Positions 8,622 through 17,000 of a DNA stretch of 64,000 bases are shown here, in pieces. Below the pieces are notes generated by a model, which was given only the letters and a program-made list of their open reading frames with translations, did not search any database and was not told the DNA's origin. The translations under genes were made by a program, and so were the position numbers. Origin of the DNA: Oceanobacillus sp. HTM 045 (GTDB lineage: Bacteria; Pseudomonadota; Alphaproteobacteria; Rhodobacterales; Rhodobacteraceae); the NCBI GenBank assembly GCA_009733745.1, contig WNWL01000005.1, positions 372,001-436,000 on the forward strand. The letters are read 5' to 3'. Numbering within the stretch: the stretch's first letter is position 1; every line of letters begins with the position of its first letter.

Positions 8622-9074
8622 TCAGGCGTCGCGGCGGCGCATGAAGGGGATCGGCGCGACCTTGATCCCGTCATCGGCCAGCGACTTCGCGTCGGCGATG
8701 GTCGCCTCGCCCCAGATCGGCCGCTCGTCGCTCTCGCCCTCGTGGATGCGCCGCGCCTCGCTGGCGAATTCCTCGCCGACGTAATCGGCCGTCTTCTCGA
8801 TATGGCGGCGCATCTCGGCCAGCATCGCCTCGGCCGGGTTCGCGGGCGTGGAGAGGGGGCGTTCGGCCGCCTCCTGCACCGCGGCGGTTTTGCCCGCCGA
8901 CTTGCCCGCCGATTTGCCGAGCGCCGGGGCCATGACGTCCTTCGCGACCTCCGACGTGCCGCAGACGGCGCAGGTCACCTGCCCCTCGGCAAGTTGCGTC
9001 TCGTAGGCTTCGCTGTTGCGGAACCATGCCTCGAAGCGATGGTCCTTCGCACATTTGAGCGTGTACAGAATCAT
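8622..9074 (-). CDS. DUF1178-family protein
   Basis: The 150-residue soluble protein begins MILYTLKCAKDHRFEAWFRN and has a CxxC pair (CAVCG, near residues 35-38), which with the first Cys and His may bind zinc. The middle (ALGKSAGKSAGKTAA) is low complexity. The C-terminal part (EEFASEARRIHEGE, RPIWGEAT, DGIKVAPIPF) is the conserved core of the family. No function is established. It is divergent from phoR. Confidence 0.88.
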   Translation of the reverse strand: MILYTLKCAKDHRFEAWFRNSEAYETQLAEGQVTCAVCGTSEVAKDVMAPALGKSAGKSAGKTAAVQEAAERPLSTPANPAEAMLAEMRRHIEKTADYVGEEFASEARRIHEGESDERPIWGEATIADAKSLADDGIKVAPIPFMRRRDA

Positions 9075-9137
9075 GACCAGGTACCGGTTCGCTGCCGCCG
9101 ATATGACGGTTTCTTTAAGGCAAATATAGTTCGGGAA

Positions 9138-9160
9138 GCACGAACGCTATGGTATCGTGC
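9138..9160. promoter_or_regulatory. Inverted repeat in the DUF1178/phoR divergent region
   Basis: GCACGA (9138-9143) and TCGTGC (9155-9160) form a perfect 6-bp inverted repeat with an 11-bp spacer, set in a locally AT-rich stretch 58 bp before phoR. It is a possible operator; I cannot name the protein. Confidence 0.35.
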
Positions 9161-9217
9161 GGAAAAACGTAACCAGAGGCATCATACCCAGAGGCAACGA
9201 GGCAGAAGGGGCAGCCC

Positions 9218-10666
9218 ATGCGCCGCATTGCAGACGTGCTCGCCGCTGCCGCGGGTGGCGGCGGAGCCGCCGCTCTCGCCAGCGCGCTGTCGGACTCCAT
9301 CAGCGCGGTCGCCATCGCAGCCGCCGCGGGCGCGCTCGGCGGTGGCTGGACCTGGCGCGGCCTCCTCGCCCTCGCCGAGGGGCCCGCCCGGAAGCCCGCG
9401 CCCGCCCCCGAGCCCGTCGCGCCGAAGCCCGCCGCCGCCGAGGGGCCGCGCCTGCCCGCCGGGGTCGGCCGCTCGCTGCTGGAGCGCCTGCCGATCGGCG
9501 TGCTGATCCTCGACCGCGAGAAGCAGATCCAGTTCATGAACCGCCGCGCCGGCGAGATCGTCGGGCGCAAGGTGCCGCTGGAGCGCCATGTCTCGGTGAT
9601 CCGCGTGCCGGACCTGCTGGAGGCCGTCGAGCGCGTCGCCGCCTCGGGCGAGTCGGTCGAGATCGACTTCAGCATCACCGACCGGCGCGAGATCGAGCTG
9701 CACGCCCATGTCATGCCGCTCGGCCCGCAGGAGGGCGCGCAGGATTCCGGCGACGAGACGGCTCAGCCGACGCCGGACGCCTTCCAGCGCGCCTCGCGCC
9801 TCGGCATGTCGGGCGGGATGATGATCGTCATCGAGGACCACACCCGCGCCCGCCGCGCCGACCGGCTGCACCGCGACTTCATCGCCAACGCCAGCCACGA
9901 GCTGAAGACGCCGCTCTCCTCCATCATCGGCTTCATCGAGACGCTGCAGGGCCACGCCCGCACCGACGAGGCCGCGCGCACCCGCTTCCTCGACATCATG
10001 ATGACCCAGGCCACCCGCATGAAGCGGCTGGTGGACGGCCTGCTGTCGCTGAACCGGATCGAGCTGAACGAGCACGTCCAGCCGCGCGAGGAACTGGCGA
10101 TCTTCGACATCGTGCGCGAGGTCGGTCTCGCGCTCCAGCCGCTGGCGGAGCATCACAGCCTCGCCGTGCTCGACGGCGTGGACGACGCCTCGCCCCGCGT
10201 GCAGGGCGACCGGGACGAGCTGGCACAGGTCTTCGTCAACCTGATCGAGAACGCGCTGAAATACTCGGAGGACGGCACCGACGTCACCGTCGAGGTCGCC
10301 GCGCCCCGCCCGGGACGGCGCGGCATGGTCGGCATCGCCGTCCGCGACAGCGGCCCCGGCATCGCCCGCGAGCACATCCCGCGCCTGACCGAGCGGTTCT
10401 ACCGCGTCTCCGTACCCCATTCGCGCGAGAAGGGCGGCACCGGGCTGGGGCTGGCGATCGTCAAGCACATCCTCAGCCGCCACCGCGGCGCGCTCGACGT
10501 CGAGAGCCGCACGGGCAGCGGCTCCGTCTTCACCGTCTGGCTACCGGAACTGGACAGCGACGCCCGCGGCGACAAGGCCGGATCGCGGGAGCATCGCCCG
10601 CCGCCGCGCGACCGGGCGGCGGAGCCTTCCCCCGGGACATCTGCGCCGAGGGAAAAGGTCGCCTGA
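9218..10666 (+). CDS. phoR: Phosphate-regulon sensor histidine kinase PhoR
   Basis: This kinase senses phosphate status (through the Pst/PhoU complex in model species) and phosphorylates PhoB. The 482-residue protein has two short hydrophobic N-terminal segments (about residues 8-45), a PAS-like region (about 80-180), a HisKA domain with His227 in ANASHELKTPL, and an ATPase domain with N box NLIENALKYSEDG, DSGPGIA, ERFYRV and the G box GGTGLGLAIVKHIL. The last 30 residues are charged and unstructured. It heads the pho block at 9.2-13.5 kb. Confidence 0.92.
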   Translation: MRRIADVLAAAAGGGGAAALASALSDSISAVAIAAAAGALGGGWTWRGLLALAEGPARKPAPAPEPVAPKPAAAEGPRLPAGVGRSLLERLPIGVLILDREKQIQFMNRRAGEIVGRKVPLERHVSVIRVPDLLEAVERVAASGESVEIDFSITDRREIELHAHVMPLGPQEGAQDSGDETAQPTPDAFQRASRLGMSGGMMIVIEDHTRARRADRLHRDFIANASHELKTPLSSIIGFIETLQGHARTDEAARTRFLDIMMTQATRMKRLVDGLLSLNRIELNEHVQPREELAIFDIVREVGLALQPLAEHHSLAVLDGVDDASPRVQGDRDELAQVFVNLIENALKYSEDGTDVTVEVAAPRPGRRGMVGIAVRDSGPGIAREHIPRLTERFYRVSVPHSREKGGTGLGLAIVKHILSRHRGALDVESRTGSGSVFTVWLPELDSDARGDKAGSREHRPPPRDRAAEPSPGTSAPREKVA

Positions 10667-10775
10667 CGGTACGGGCCTGCCACCCCTCGTGGATCCGCGC
10701 ACGGAGTCGCGCATGGACAAGTCCGGGAACTTGTCTCTGTTTCGGGATTTTCCCCTTGTTTTCAGTCGCATGAGC

Positions 10776-10792
10776 CGTCACCGAAACGTCAC
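10776..10792 (+). promoter_or_regulatory. Predicted Pho box (PhoB binding site)
   Basis: Two direct CGTCAC repeats at 10776-10781 and 10787-10792 are spaced exactly 11 bp, the geometry of PhoB sites, within CCGTCACCGAAACGTCACG. The site is 426 bp upstream of pstB, the position expected for a pstS promoter. Confidence 0.65.
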
Positions 10793-10890
10793 GAAAGCTC
10801 AACACAAGTGTCTTGGGTCGGGGATACCTTGCGCCCGCCCCCGCGGATCGGCCGCGTAGCGCCGGAACGTCTCCGGGGGCGGCGCCACTG

Positions 10891-10918
10891 CTGAATTCCT
10901 TGGGCTGAATTCCTTGGG
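10891..10918. repeat. 14-bp perfect tandem repeat upstream of pstB
   Basis: CTGAATTCCTTGGG occurs twice back to back (10891-10904 and 10905-10918) in the untranslated region between phoR and pstB. Confidence 0.85.
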
Positions 10919-11217
10919 GGGATTCCCGTGAGACAACCGAGACCCGGCACCGCACCCCGTGCTGCCGTCGCACAGGCCCATGCGGGGCGTGCCGGCGCGG
11001 CGCGCACGGCCCCGCGGCCGGCGCTGTCATGACCGGATCACGGCCTCTCCCCCGGCCCGCCGCCGCCTCCCGCGGCGCGCGCCCCTTCCCCGAACGCATA
11101 CCCGCCACGACCACCGAGTCCTTGACCGTGGCGCCGATTCCCACCACCACCGCCGTCGTGCTGCGGCGTCGCGCCCAGCGGCGCGGTTAGTTCCGACCGA
11201 ACCCGGAGGTCCGAGAG

Positions 11218-12048
11218 ATGGACGAAGTTGTGAAGACAAGCGGCGAGAACCAGGAGGGCACGATGTCCGGCGGCTCCACCACCGTCACCGAGACCGTGAA
11301 GATGTCCACCACCGACTGCCACGTCTTCTACGGCAGCACCGAGGCGATCAAGGGCGTCGACATCGAGATCCTCGACAAGACCGTCACCGCGTTCATCGGC
11401 CCGTCGGGCTGCGGCAAGTCCACCTTCCTGCGCTGCCTGAACCGGATGAACGACACGATCGACATCTGCCGCGTCACCGGCGAGGTGAACCTCGACGGCG
11501 AGAACATCTACGACAAGAAGATCGACCCGGTGCTGCTGCGCGCCCGCGTCGGCATGGTGTTCCAGAAGCCGAACCCGTTCCCCAAGTCGATCTACGACAA
11601 CATCGCCTACGGCCCCCGGATCCACGGCATGACCCGCTCCAAGTCGGAGCTCGACGGCATTGTCGAGAGCAGCCTGCGCAAGGCCGCGATCTGGGACGAG
11701 GTGAAGGACCGCCTCGACGCCCCCGGCACCGGCCTCTCCGGCGGCCAGCAGCAGCGCCTCTGCATCGCCCGCGCCATCGCCACCCAGCCCGAGGTGCTGC
11801 TGATGGACGAGCCCTGCTCGGCGCTCGACCCGATCGCCACCGCCCAGGTCGAGGACCTGATCCACGAGCTGCGCGAGAACTTCTCGGTCGTCATCGTCAC
11901 CCACTCGATGCAGCAGGCCGCCCGCGTCAGCCAGAAGACCGCCTTCTTCCACCTCGGTGAAGTGATCGAGTACGATGAGACGGGCAAGATCTTCACCAAC
12001 CCGGAAGAGAAGAAGACGCAGGACTACATCACCGGGCGCTTCGGCTGA
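11218..12048 (+). CDS. pstB: Phosphate ABC transporter ATP-binding protein PstB
   Basis: This is the ATPase of the Pst phosphate importer. The 276-residue protein has Walker [11 protein letters not shown]-loop [14 protein letters not shown], signature LSGGQQQR, Walker [13 protein letters not shown] and a switch His in [12 protein letters not shown], all in the PstB form. The ATG at 11218 follows GGAGG with 8-9 bp spacing. A second ATG at 11263 after GGAGGG is also possible and would remove a poorly conserved leader. phoU follows by 34 bp. The permease and binding-protein genes are not next to it. Confidence 0.95.
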   Translation: MDEVVKTSGENQEGTMSGGSTTVTETVKMSTTDCHVFYGSTEAIKGVDIEILDKTVTAFIGPSGCGKSTFLRCLNRMNDTIDICRVTGEVNLDGENIYDKKIDPVLLRARVGMVFQKPNPFPKSIYDNIAYGPRIHGMTRSKSELDGIVESSLRKAAIWDEVKDRLDAPGTGLSGGQQQRLCIARAIATQPEVLLMDEPCSALDPIATAQVEDLIHELRENFSVVIVTHSMQQAARVSQKTAFFHLGEVIEYDETGKIFTNPEEKKTQDYITGRFG

Positions 12049-12082
12049 GACCGCCGGCGCCGGCCCAGGAGAGAGAACCAGG

Positions 12083-12796
12083 ATGACCGTCGACCCGAAA
12101 GTAGGCGAACACATCGTCGGCGCCTTCGACGACGAGCTGAACGCGATCACCGACCGCATCGCCGAGATGGGCGGCCGGGCGGAGGACCAGCTCGCCAAGG
12201 CGATCGAGGCGCTGCAGACCCGCGACGCGAGCCTCACCGACGTGGTGGTGCTCTCCGACCGGAAGCTCGACGAGATCATGGCCGACATCGAGGAGAAGGC
12301 GGTCACCATGATCGCGCTGCGCCAGCCGATGGCCCGCGACCTCCGCGAGATCGTCGCCGTGATCAAGATCGCCACCGTGCTGGAGCGGATCGGCGACCTC
12401 GCCAAGAACGTCGCCCGGCGCGCCCAGCACCTCTCCGGCGACCGCCCGCTCAAGATCGCCTCGTCGATCATCCGCATGGGCAAGCAGGTCCGCGCGCTGG
12501 TGTCGGAGGCGCTCGACGCCTACACCAACCGCGACACCGCCGCCGCGGTCGCGGTCTGGAACCGCGACGTCGAGATCGACGAGATGTACAACTCGGTCTT
12601 CCGCGAGCTGATCACCTACATGATGGAGGACCCGCGGGTCATCTCCCACTGCTCGCAGCTGATGTTCGTGGCCAAGAACTTCGAGCGGATCGGCGACCAC
12701 GCCACCTTCATCTCCGAGATGGTCTACTTCGTCGTCGAGGGCGAGCAGCTCGGCGACGACCGCCCCAAGGGCGACCCCCTCGGGGAGGTCTCGTGA
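12083..12796 (+). CDS. phoU: Phosphate signalling protein PhoU
   Basis: PhoU links the Pst transporter to PhoR and represses the Pho regulon when phosphate is ample. The 237-residue helical protein has the duplicated PhoU motif: EKAVTMIALRQPMARDLREI with IATVLERIGDLAKN in the first half, and MMEDPRVISHCSQLMFVAKN with FERIGDHATFI in the second; these carry the metal-binding E/D-R-I-G-D sites. The ATG at 12083 follows AGGAGAGA. It is followed by phoB. Confidence 0.95.
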   Translation: MTVDPKVGEHIVGAFDDELNAITDRIAEMGGRAEDQLAKAIEALQTRDASLTDVVVLSDRKLDEIMADIEEKAVTMIALRQPMARDLREIVAVIKIATVLERIGDLAKNVARRAQHLSGDRPLKIASSIIRMGKQVRALVSEALDAYTNRDTAAAVAVWNRDVEIDEMYNSVFRELITYMMEDPRVISHCSQLMFVAKNFERIGDHATFISEMVYFVVEGEQLGDDRPKGDPLGEVS

Positions 12797-12851
12797 CGTG
12801 ACCGTGGCGGAGCTGGAGCAGGACCGTCGGACCGATAGGAGAGCAGGCAGG

Positions 12852-13547
12852 ATGTCGGCGAGAATTCTGGTGGTCGAGGACGAGGAGGCGCTCTCGGCCC
12901 TCCTCGAGTACAACCTCTCGAAGGAAGGCTTCACCGTCTCCCTCAGCGCGGATGGCGAGGACGCCCTCATCACCGTGGAGGAGGAGAAGCCCGACCTGGT
13001 GCTGCTCGACTGGATGCTCCCCTCGCTCTCCGGCATCGAGATCTGCCGGCGCATCCGCGCCCGCGCCGAGACCCGCGAGATCCCCGTCATCATGCTCACC
13101 GCCCGCGGCGAGGAGGACGACCGGATCCGCGGCCTCGACACCGGCGCGGACGACTACCTGACCAAGCCCTTCTCGGTGCCCGAGCTGACCGCCCGCGTCC
13201 GCGCCGTGCTGCGCCGCGCGCGGCCGACCATCTCGGGCGAGGTGGCCACCTTCGGCGACCTGACGCTCGACCGCGAGACCCGCCGCGTCCGCCGCGGCTC
13301 GCGCGAGGTCCATCTCGGCCCGACCGAGTTCCGCCTGCTCGACTGCCTGATGCAGCGCCCGGGCCGGGTGTTCTCCCGCGAGCAGCTGCTCGACCTCGTC
13401 TGGGGCCACGACGTCTATGTCGAGGCGCGCACCGTCGACGTCCATGTCGGTCGCCTCCGCAAGGCCATCAACCGCCGCGGCGAACGCGACCCCATCCGCA
13501 CCGTCCGCGCCGCCGGTTACGCCCTCGACGAGACCTACGCGAGCTGA
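12852..13547 (+). CDS. phoB: Phosphate-regulon response regulator PhoB
   Basis: The 231-residue OmpR-type regulator has a receiver domain with Asp53 in LLDWMLPSLSG, the acidic pair near residue 10, LTARGEEDDR and the conserved Lys in DYLTKPFS. Its C-terminal winged helix ends with VWGHDVYVEARTVDVHVGRL and TVRAAGYALD. I chose ATG 12852 because the receiver domain starts directly after it; a GTG at 12798 would add an unrelated leader. It lies 55 bp after phoU and would act on the Pho box upstream of pstB. Confidence 0.95.
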   Translation: MSARILVVEDEEALSALLEYNLSKEGFTVSLSADGEDALITVEEEKPDLVLLDWMLPSLSGIEICRRIRARAETREIPVIMLTARGEEDDRIRGLDTGADDYLTKPFSVPELTARVRAVLRRARPTISGEVATFGDLTLDRETRRVRRGSREVHLGPTEFRLLDCLMQRPGRVFSREQLLDLVWGHDVYVEARTVDVHVGRLRKAINRRGERDPIRTVRAAGYALDETYAS

Positions 13548-13658
13548 CCCGGCCGCCGCCGGTCCCGCTTCGGGACTGCGTCGAAAAGGCCTGCCGAACC
13601 GGCCCGCCAGAAGACCCGTCCGCGCCGCCCCGATCTGGCGCCGCGCTACCCTCCCGCG

Positions 13659-13678
13659 TGGGGTACCCAGGTACCCCA
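13659..13678 (+). terminator. Hairpin downstream of phoB
   Basis: A perfect 9-bp inverted repeat TGGGGTACC / GGTACCCCA with a 2-base centre lies 112 bp after the phoB stop. There is no T-run, so termination is a guess; the symmetry could also make it a protein site. Confidence 0.45.
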
Positions 13679-13687
13679 TTCACCCCT

Positions 13688-13820
13688 GGCGGTGACTTGC
13701 GGCTCCTTTCGGGATGAGGTGGACATCGTGTGTTTCCCGGATTCCGTCACCTCTCCGGCGCGGAACCGCGGCCCGCGGCGGTGACTTTACGGGGACATCC
13801 CGGATAGGGTGACGTGACAT
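13688..13820. repeat. GTGAC-rich repeats in the promoter region of the DUF255 gene
   Basis: GGCGGTGACTT occurs at 13688-13698 and again at 13777-13787, followed by GGACATCC (13793-13800) and GTGACAT (13814-13820). GGACATCC and GTGACAT recur on the far side of this gene block at 16725-16791. Confidence 0.55.
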
Positions 13821-13837
13821 CCGACAGGGAGCCTCTC

Positions 13838-16000
13838 ATGCCGTCCAATCCCCCCGCCGCGCACCGCGACCCCGAGCTACAGGCCCGGCTGGACGCGGCC
13901 CTGGCCGCCATGCCGGAGGGGTACGAGCCGCGCACCCATCTCAAGGGGCCGGACGGCCCTAAATACGTCAACCGCTTGATTCTGGAGGGTTCTCCCTATC
14001 TCCGCCAGCATGCCCACAACCCGGTGGACTGGCGCCCCTGGGGCCCGGAGGCGCTGGCCGAGGCGGACGGGCGGGACGTCCCCGTCTTCCTCTCGATCGG
14101 CTATGCCACGTGTCACTGGTGTCACGTCATGGAGGAGGAGAGCTTCGACGACGAGGCCGTCGCGGCGCTCCTGAACGCCCATTTCGTGCCGATCAAGATG
14201 GACCGCGAGCAGCGCCCCGATCTGGACCACGTCTTCATCACCGCAACCCAGCTCCAGAACGGCCACGCAGGCTGGCCAAATTCCGTCTGGCTGCTGCCCG
14301 ACGGGCGGCCTTTCCACACCGGAACCTACTTCCCGAAACCGCAATTCATGCAGGTATTGCAAGCGGTTAGCCAGGCTTGGCAGGAGAAGCGCCCGGCCAT
14401 CGTCGACGTCGCGGAGCGGATCGCCGAGACGGTCCAGCGGGTCTGCGGGCGGCCGGAAGCGGGCGATCTGCCCGAGGGCACATATGGTGCCGCCGCCACC
14501 CGCCTCACCGAGATGTGGAACCGCCAGCATGGCGGCTTCTCCGACGGCACCCAGTTCCCGCAGGAAGGCTTTCTCGGATTCCTGCTAGACCATTGGCGCA
14601 GAACGGGAAATTCTCTCGATCCGGCGATCCGCAGCCTCCATGCCATCGCCGCGGGGGGCATCCACGACCATGTCGGCGGCGGCTTCCACCGCTACGCGGT
14701 GGACGTCAACTGGCGCACGCCCCACTTCGAAAAGATGCTGTATAATCAGGCGCTTGTGTCCCGCGCGATGATCGAGGCATGGGAGGCGACGGGCGACGAG
14801 ACCTTCGCCCGCGCCGCCCGCCGCTGCTTCGCCTACGTCCTGCGCGACATGACAGCACCCGACGGCGCCTTCTACGCCGCCGAAGACGCCGACAGCCTCG
14901 ACCCGTCCGGCCGGCTGGAAGAGGGCGCGTTCTACTGCTGGCCCCCGGCGGAGGCCGGGGAGACCGCCGCTACGCTGTTGAATCTGCACGAGAATCCGAC
15001 GCTGGAGGCAGGTCCCGTCGCGCATCTCAGGCCGGGGGAGGCGCAGGACTGGCCCGTGCTCGACAAGGTGCTGGAGGAGTTGCGCCAGCGCCGCGACGCC
15101 CGCCCCCGCCCGTTGCGCGACGAGAAGGTCATCGCCGGCTGGAACGGCCTGATGATCCGCGCCTTCGCCGAGGGCGGCGAGGCGTTCTCCGACCAGGCCC
15201 TTGTAAATGCAGCGGAAAACGCCGCGAACGCGGTCTGGACGCGGCTCCATGGCGGCAACGCGCTGGCCCGCCTCGCCGGGGAGACGGACGAGCCCGGCCA
15301 GCTGGAGGACTACGCCTGGATGGGCCTCGCCTGCACCGCCCTGTTCGACGCCACCGGCAATCCGGACTGGCTGGCCAAGGCGGAAAGCCTCGCAGAATCA
15401 ATGCTTTCCCGGTTTGGAGACGGGGCAGGCGGCCTGAAGATGGCGGAGGCGCACGGCCCCACCGGTCCGATCTACGACAGCGGCGACGGCGCGGTGCCTG
15501 CCGGGTCGTCCTCCGCGCTCGAACTGCTGGCCCGCCTCTCGCGCCGCTCCGCTGACCCCGAGCACGGCGCCAATGCCCACGCACTGCTCGCCGCCCTCTC
15601 CGGCCCGATGGGCGCGCAGCCGCTGATCCGCACCGAGGCGCTGATCGCCGCGCGCCTGCTGGAAGAGGGGGAGAGCACCGCGCGCCGGACGCTCGTGCAG
15701 GGCACGGTACGGGCGGAACTGCTTGAAAGACAACGGCTTGTGCTCCGCATCGCGGAGGGCTGGCACATCGTCCGTGCCCCCGCCGAAGGGGTGGAGGGCG
15801 TGTCGCTCGAAGGCGCGGACGTGACCTGGCCGGAGGGCCGCAGCGTCGCCACCGGCTTCGCCGGATCGCTCGAACTGCTGGACGGAACGGTCGAGGTCGC
15901 CCTGCCGGAGGACTGCGCGGATGTTCTGGTCCTGCGCCTGCAGGTCTGTTCCGATACGCTCTGCCTCGCGCCCGAGACGGCGCGATTCCGGCTGCGCTGA
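13838..16000 (+). CDS. DUF255 thioredoxin-domain protein (YyaL/SPATA20 family)
   Basis: The 720-residue protein has an N-terminal thioredoxin-like DUF255 domain with KPVDW-type sequence NPVDWRPWG, the redox motif [25 protein letters not shown] and GGTYFP-like [10 protein letters not shown], all within the first 175 residues. An (alpha/alpha)6 glycosidase-like domain follows ([52 protein letters not shown]). The cellular role of this widespread family is not settled. ATG 13838 was chosen over GTG 13814 because it has CAGGGA 10 bp upstream. It is followed by two small envelope genes. Confidence 0.9.
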   Translation: MPSNPPAAHRDPELQARLDAALAAMPEGYEPRTHLKGPDGPKYVNRLILEGSPYLRQHAHNPVDWRPWGPEALAEADGRDVPVFLSIGYATCHWCHVMEEESFDDEAVAALLNAHFVPIKMDREQRPDLDHVFITATQLQNGHAGWPNSVWLLPDGRPFHTGTYFPKPQFMQVLQAVSQAWQEKRPAIVDVAERIAETVQRVCGRPEAGDLPEGTYGAAATRLTEMWNRQHGGFSDGTQFPQEGFLGFLLDHWRRTGNSLDPAIRSLHAIAAGGIHDHVGGGFHRYAVDVNWRTPHFEKMLYNQALVSRAMIEAWEATGDETFARAARRCFAYVLRDMTAPDGAFYAAEDADSLDPSGRLEEGAFYCWPPAEAGETAATLLNLHENPTLEAGPVAHLRPGEAQDWPVLDKVLEELRQRRDARPRPLRDEKVIAGWNGLMIRAFAEGGEAFSDQALVNAAENAANAVWTRLHGGNALARLAGETDEPGQLEDYAWMGLACTALFDATGNPDWLAKAESLAESMLSRFGDGAGGLKMAEAHGPTGPIYDSGDGAVPAGSSSALELLARLSRRSADPEHGANAHALLAALSGPMGAQPLIRTEALIAARLLEEGESTARRTLVQGTVRAELLERQRLVLRIAEGWHIVRAPAEGVEGVSLEGADVTWPEGRSVATGFAGSLELLDGTVEVALPEDCADVLVLRLQVCSDTLCLAPETARFRLR

Positions 16001-16015
16001 GCGGGAGGGGACAGG

Positions 16016-16267
16016 ATGGCGAAGATCAGCGGAGCGCCCGGCGTGCGCACGATTTGCATGATCGCGGACGTTTTCGCGATCATCCTGGGCGGCCTGGCGC
16101 TCCTGACCGCCGTTTTCGCCATGCTGGACGGCTCCGGCAACGACGCGTGGATGCGCACGCTGCTCGGCATGGCGGTGTTCCTGCTGGCGCTCTTGCTGAT
16201 GGTGGTCAACTGCATCGCCCGTGCCGTCTGCGCGCCGGCTGGCAAGCAGGCGGGCGGCACCGATTAG
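16016..16267 (+). CDS. Small two-helix inner-membrane protein
   Basis: The 83-residue protein has two hydrophobic segments (about residues 16-37 and 49-68) separated by a short polar loop (LDGSGNDAWMR), so both ends probably face the same side. I do not recognise a family. It starts 15 bp after the DUF255 gene with GGAGGGGA upstream, so it is likely co-transcribed. Confidence 0.65.
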   Translation: MAKISGAPGVRTICMIADVFAIILGGLALLTAVFAMLDGSGNDAWMRTLLGMAVFLLALLLMVVNCIARAVCAPAGKQAGGTD

Positions 16268-16307
16268 CGGTTGCGCTGGCCGCGCTGCGCGGGCAATCCT
16301 GCGCGCC

Positions 16308-16724
16308 ATGAAACGTCTGTTTGCCCTTGTCCTGCCGGTATTTCTGACCGGTCCCGCGCTTTCGGACGACGATCCCGAGATCGTCAGCGCCTCCGAGTTC
16401 CGCGAATACGCCGAAGGCTACACCCTCTATTTCGAGTTCGAGGGCCAGCGTTTCGGCGAGGAGGAGTTCTACGAGGGCGGCTCGACCCGCTGGCGCTACG
16501 AGGACTACACCTGCGCCGACGGCGCGTGGCGGGCGCACGGCGATGACATCTGCTTCTACTACAACCTGCCTGCGGAAGTGCTCTGCTGGCGCGTCCTGCG
16601 CGACGAGGAGGGGCTCTACGCCGAACTTCTCGACAGCGCGGAAGGCGGGGAGATGACCCTGCGCATCGTCGGCCGCGACACCCGCCCGCTGCTCTGCGGC
16701 AAGGAACCGGCAACGCCCCTCTGA
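16308..16724 (+). CDS. Small secreted acidic protein, unknown function
   Basis: The 138-residue product has a signal peptide (KRLFALVLPVFLTGPALS) and a mature part rich in Glu, Asp and aromatic residues, with a repeated Tyr/Phe pattern (FREYAEGYTLYFEFEG, GSTRWRYEDY). Four cysteines (ADYTC-type, DDICFYY, VLCWRV, LLCGKE) could make two disulfides, fitting a periplasmic location. I do not recognise the family. It begins 40 bp after the small membrane-protein gene. Confidence 0.65.
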   Translation: MKRLFALVLPVFLTGPALSDDDPEIVSASEFREYAEGYTLYFEFEGQRFGEEEFYEGGSTRWRYEDYTCADGAWRAHGDDICFYYNLPAEVLCWRVLRDEEGLYAELLDSAEGGEMTLRIVGRDTRPLLCGKEPATPL

Positions 16725-16800
16725 GGACATCCGGGTGTCACCGGCGGTGACATCGGGCATGACATTGCCCGTGACATCGCCGGGGTGACATTGTCATCTG
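16725..16800. repeat. TGACAT repeat cluster downstream of the envelope genes
   Basis: TGACAT occurs at 16748, 16760, 16772 and 16786 (spacing 12, 12 and 14 bp), preceded by GGACATCC at 16725-16732. The spacing is near but not equal to the 11 bp of a Pho box. Similar words occur upstream of the DUF255 gene. Confidence 0.6.
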
Positions 16801-16819
16801 GAGGGCATCGGGAGAGGCT

Positions 16820-16894
16820 TGGAGCGGGCGATCGGGATCGAACCGACGACATTCAGCTTGGGAAGCTGACGTTCTACCACTGAACTACGCCCGC
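16820..16894 (-). tRNA. tRNA-Gly (anticodon CCC)
   Basis: The minus strand folds as a cloverleaf: acceptor GCGGGCG/CGCCCGC (5' end at 16894), a D-arm with TTCAGTGGTAGAAC, anticodon stem TCAGC/GCTGA with loop TTCCCAA (anticodon CCC at 16860-16862), and T-arm with GGTTCGATCCC. The discriminator base is T, as usual for glycine tRNA, and the CCA end is encoded at 16820-16822. Confidence 0.93.
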
Positions 16895-17000
16895 ACCGCG
16901 CAAACGCTTATTCCGGCCCCGCCCGGTCGTCAAGCCCGAACGGTCGGCCGGAAATCGCGCAACGAACCGCCAAGTGCCCGTTTCGTCACGGAAAACGCGG

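Larger units (their letters stand above)
10667..11217. other. 551-bp gap between phoR and pstB where pstSCA would be expected
   Basis: No convincing gene is visible here. The region holds a Pho box (10776-10792) and a 14-bp tandem repeat (10891-10918). It also has two tiny arginine- and proline-rich frames that overlap by ATGA: GTG 10928 to TGA 11032, and ATG 11029 to TAG 11190 (53 codons, ending VVLRRRAQRRG). I do not claim they are expressed. In related bacteria pstS, pstC and pstA often lie here; nothing of them is recognisable. Confidence 0.6.

Noticed and set aside
11029-11190. 53-codon frame before pstB with ATGA overlap to a smaller frame
   Set aside because: Composition is Arg/Pro/Thr low complexity, there is no clear ribosome site and no family resemblance; a pstA remnant cannot be shown.
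16748-16791. TGACAT series as a Pho box
   Set aside because: Spacing is 12-14 bp rather than 11 bp, and it lies downstream of genes and next to a tRNA.
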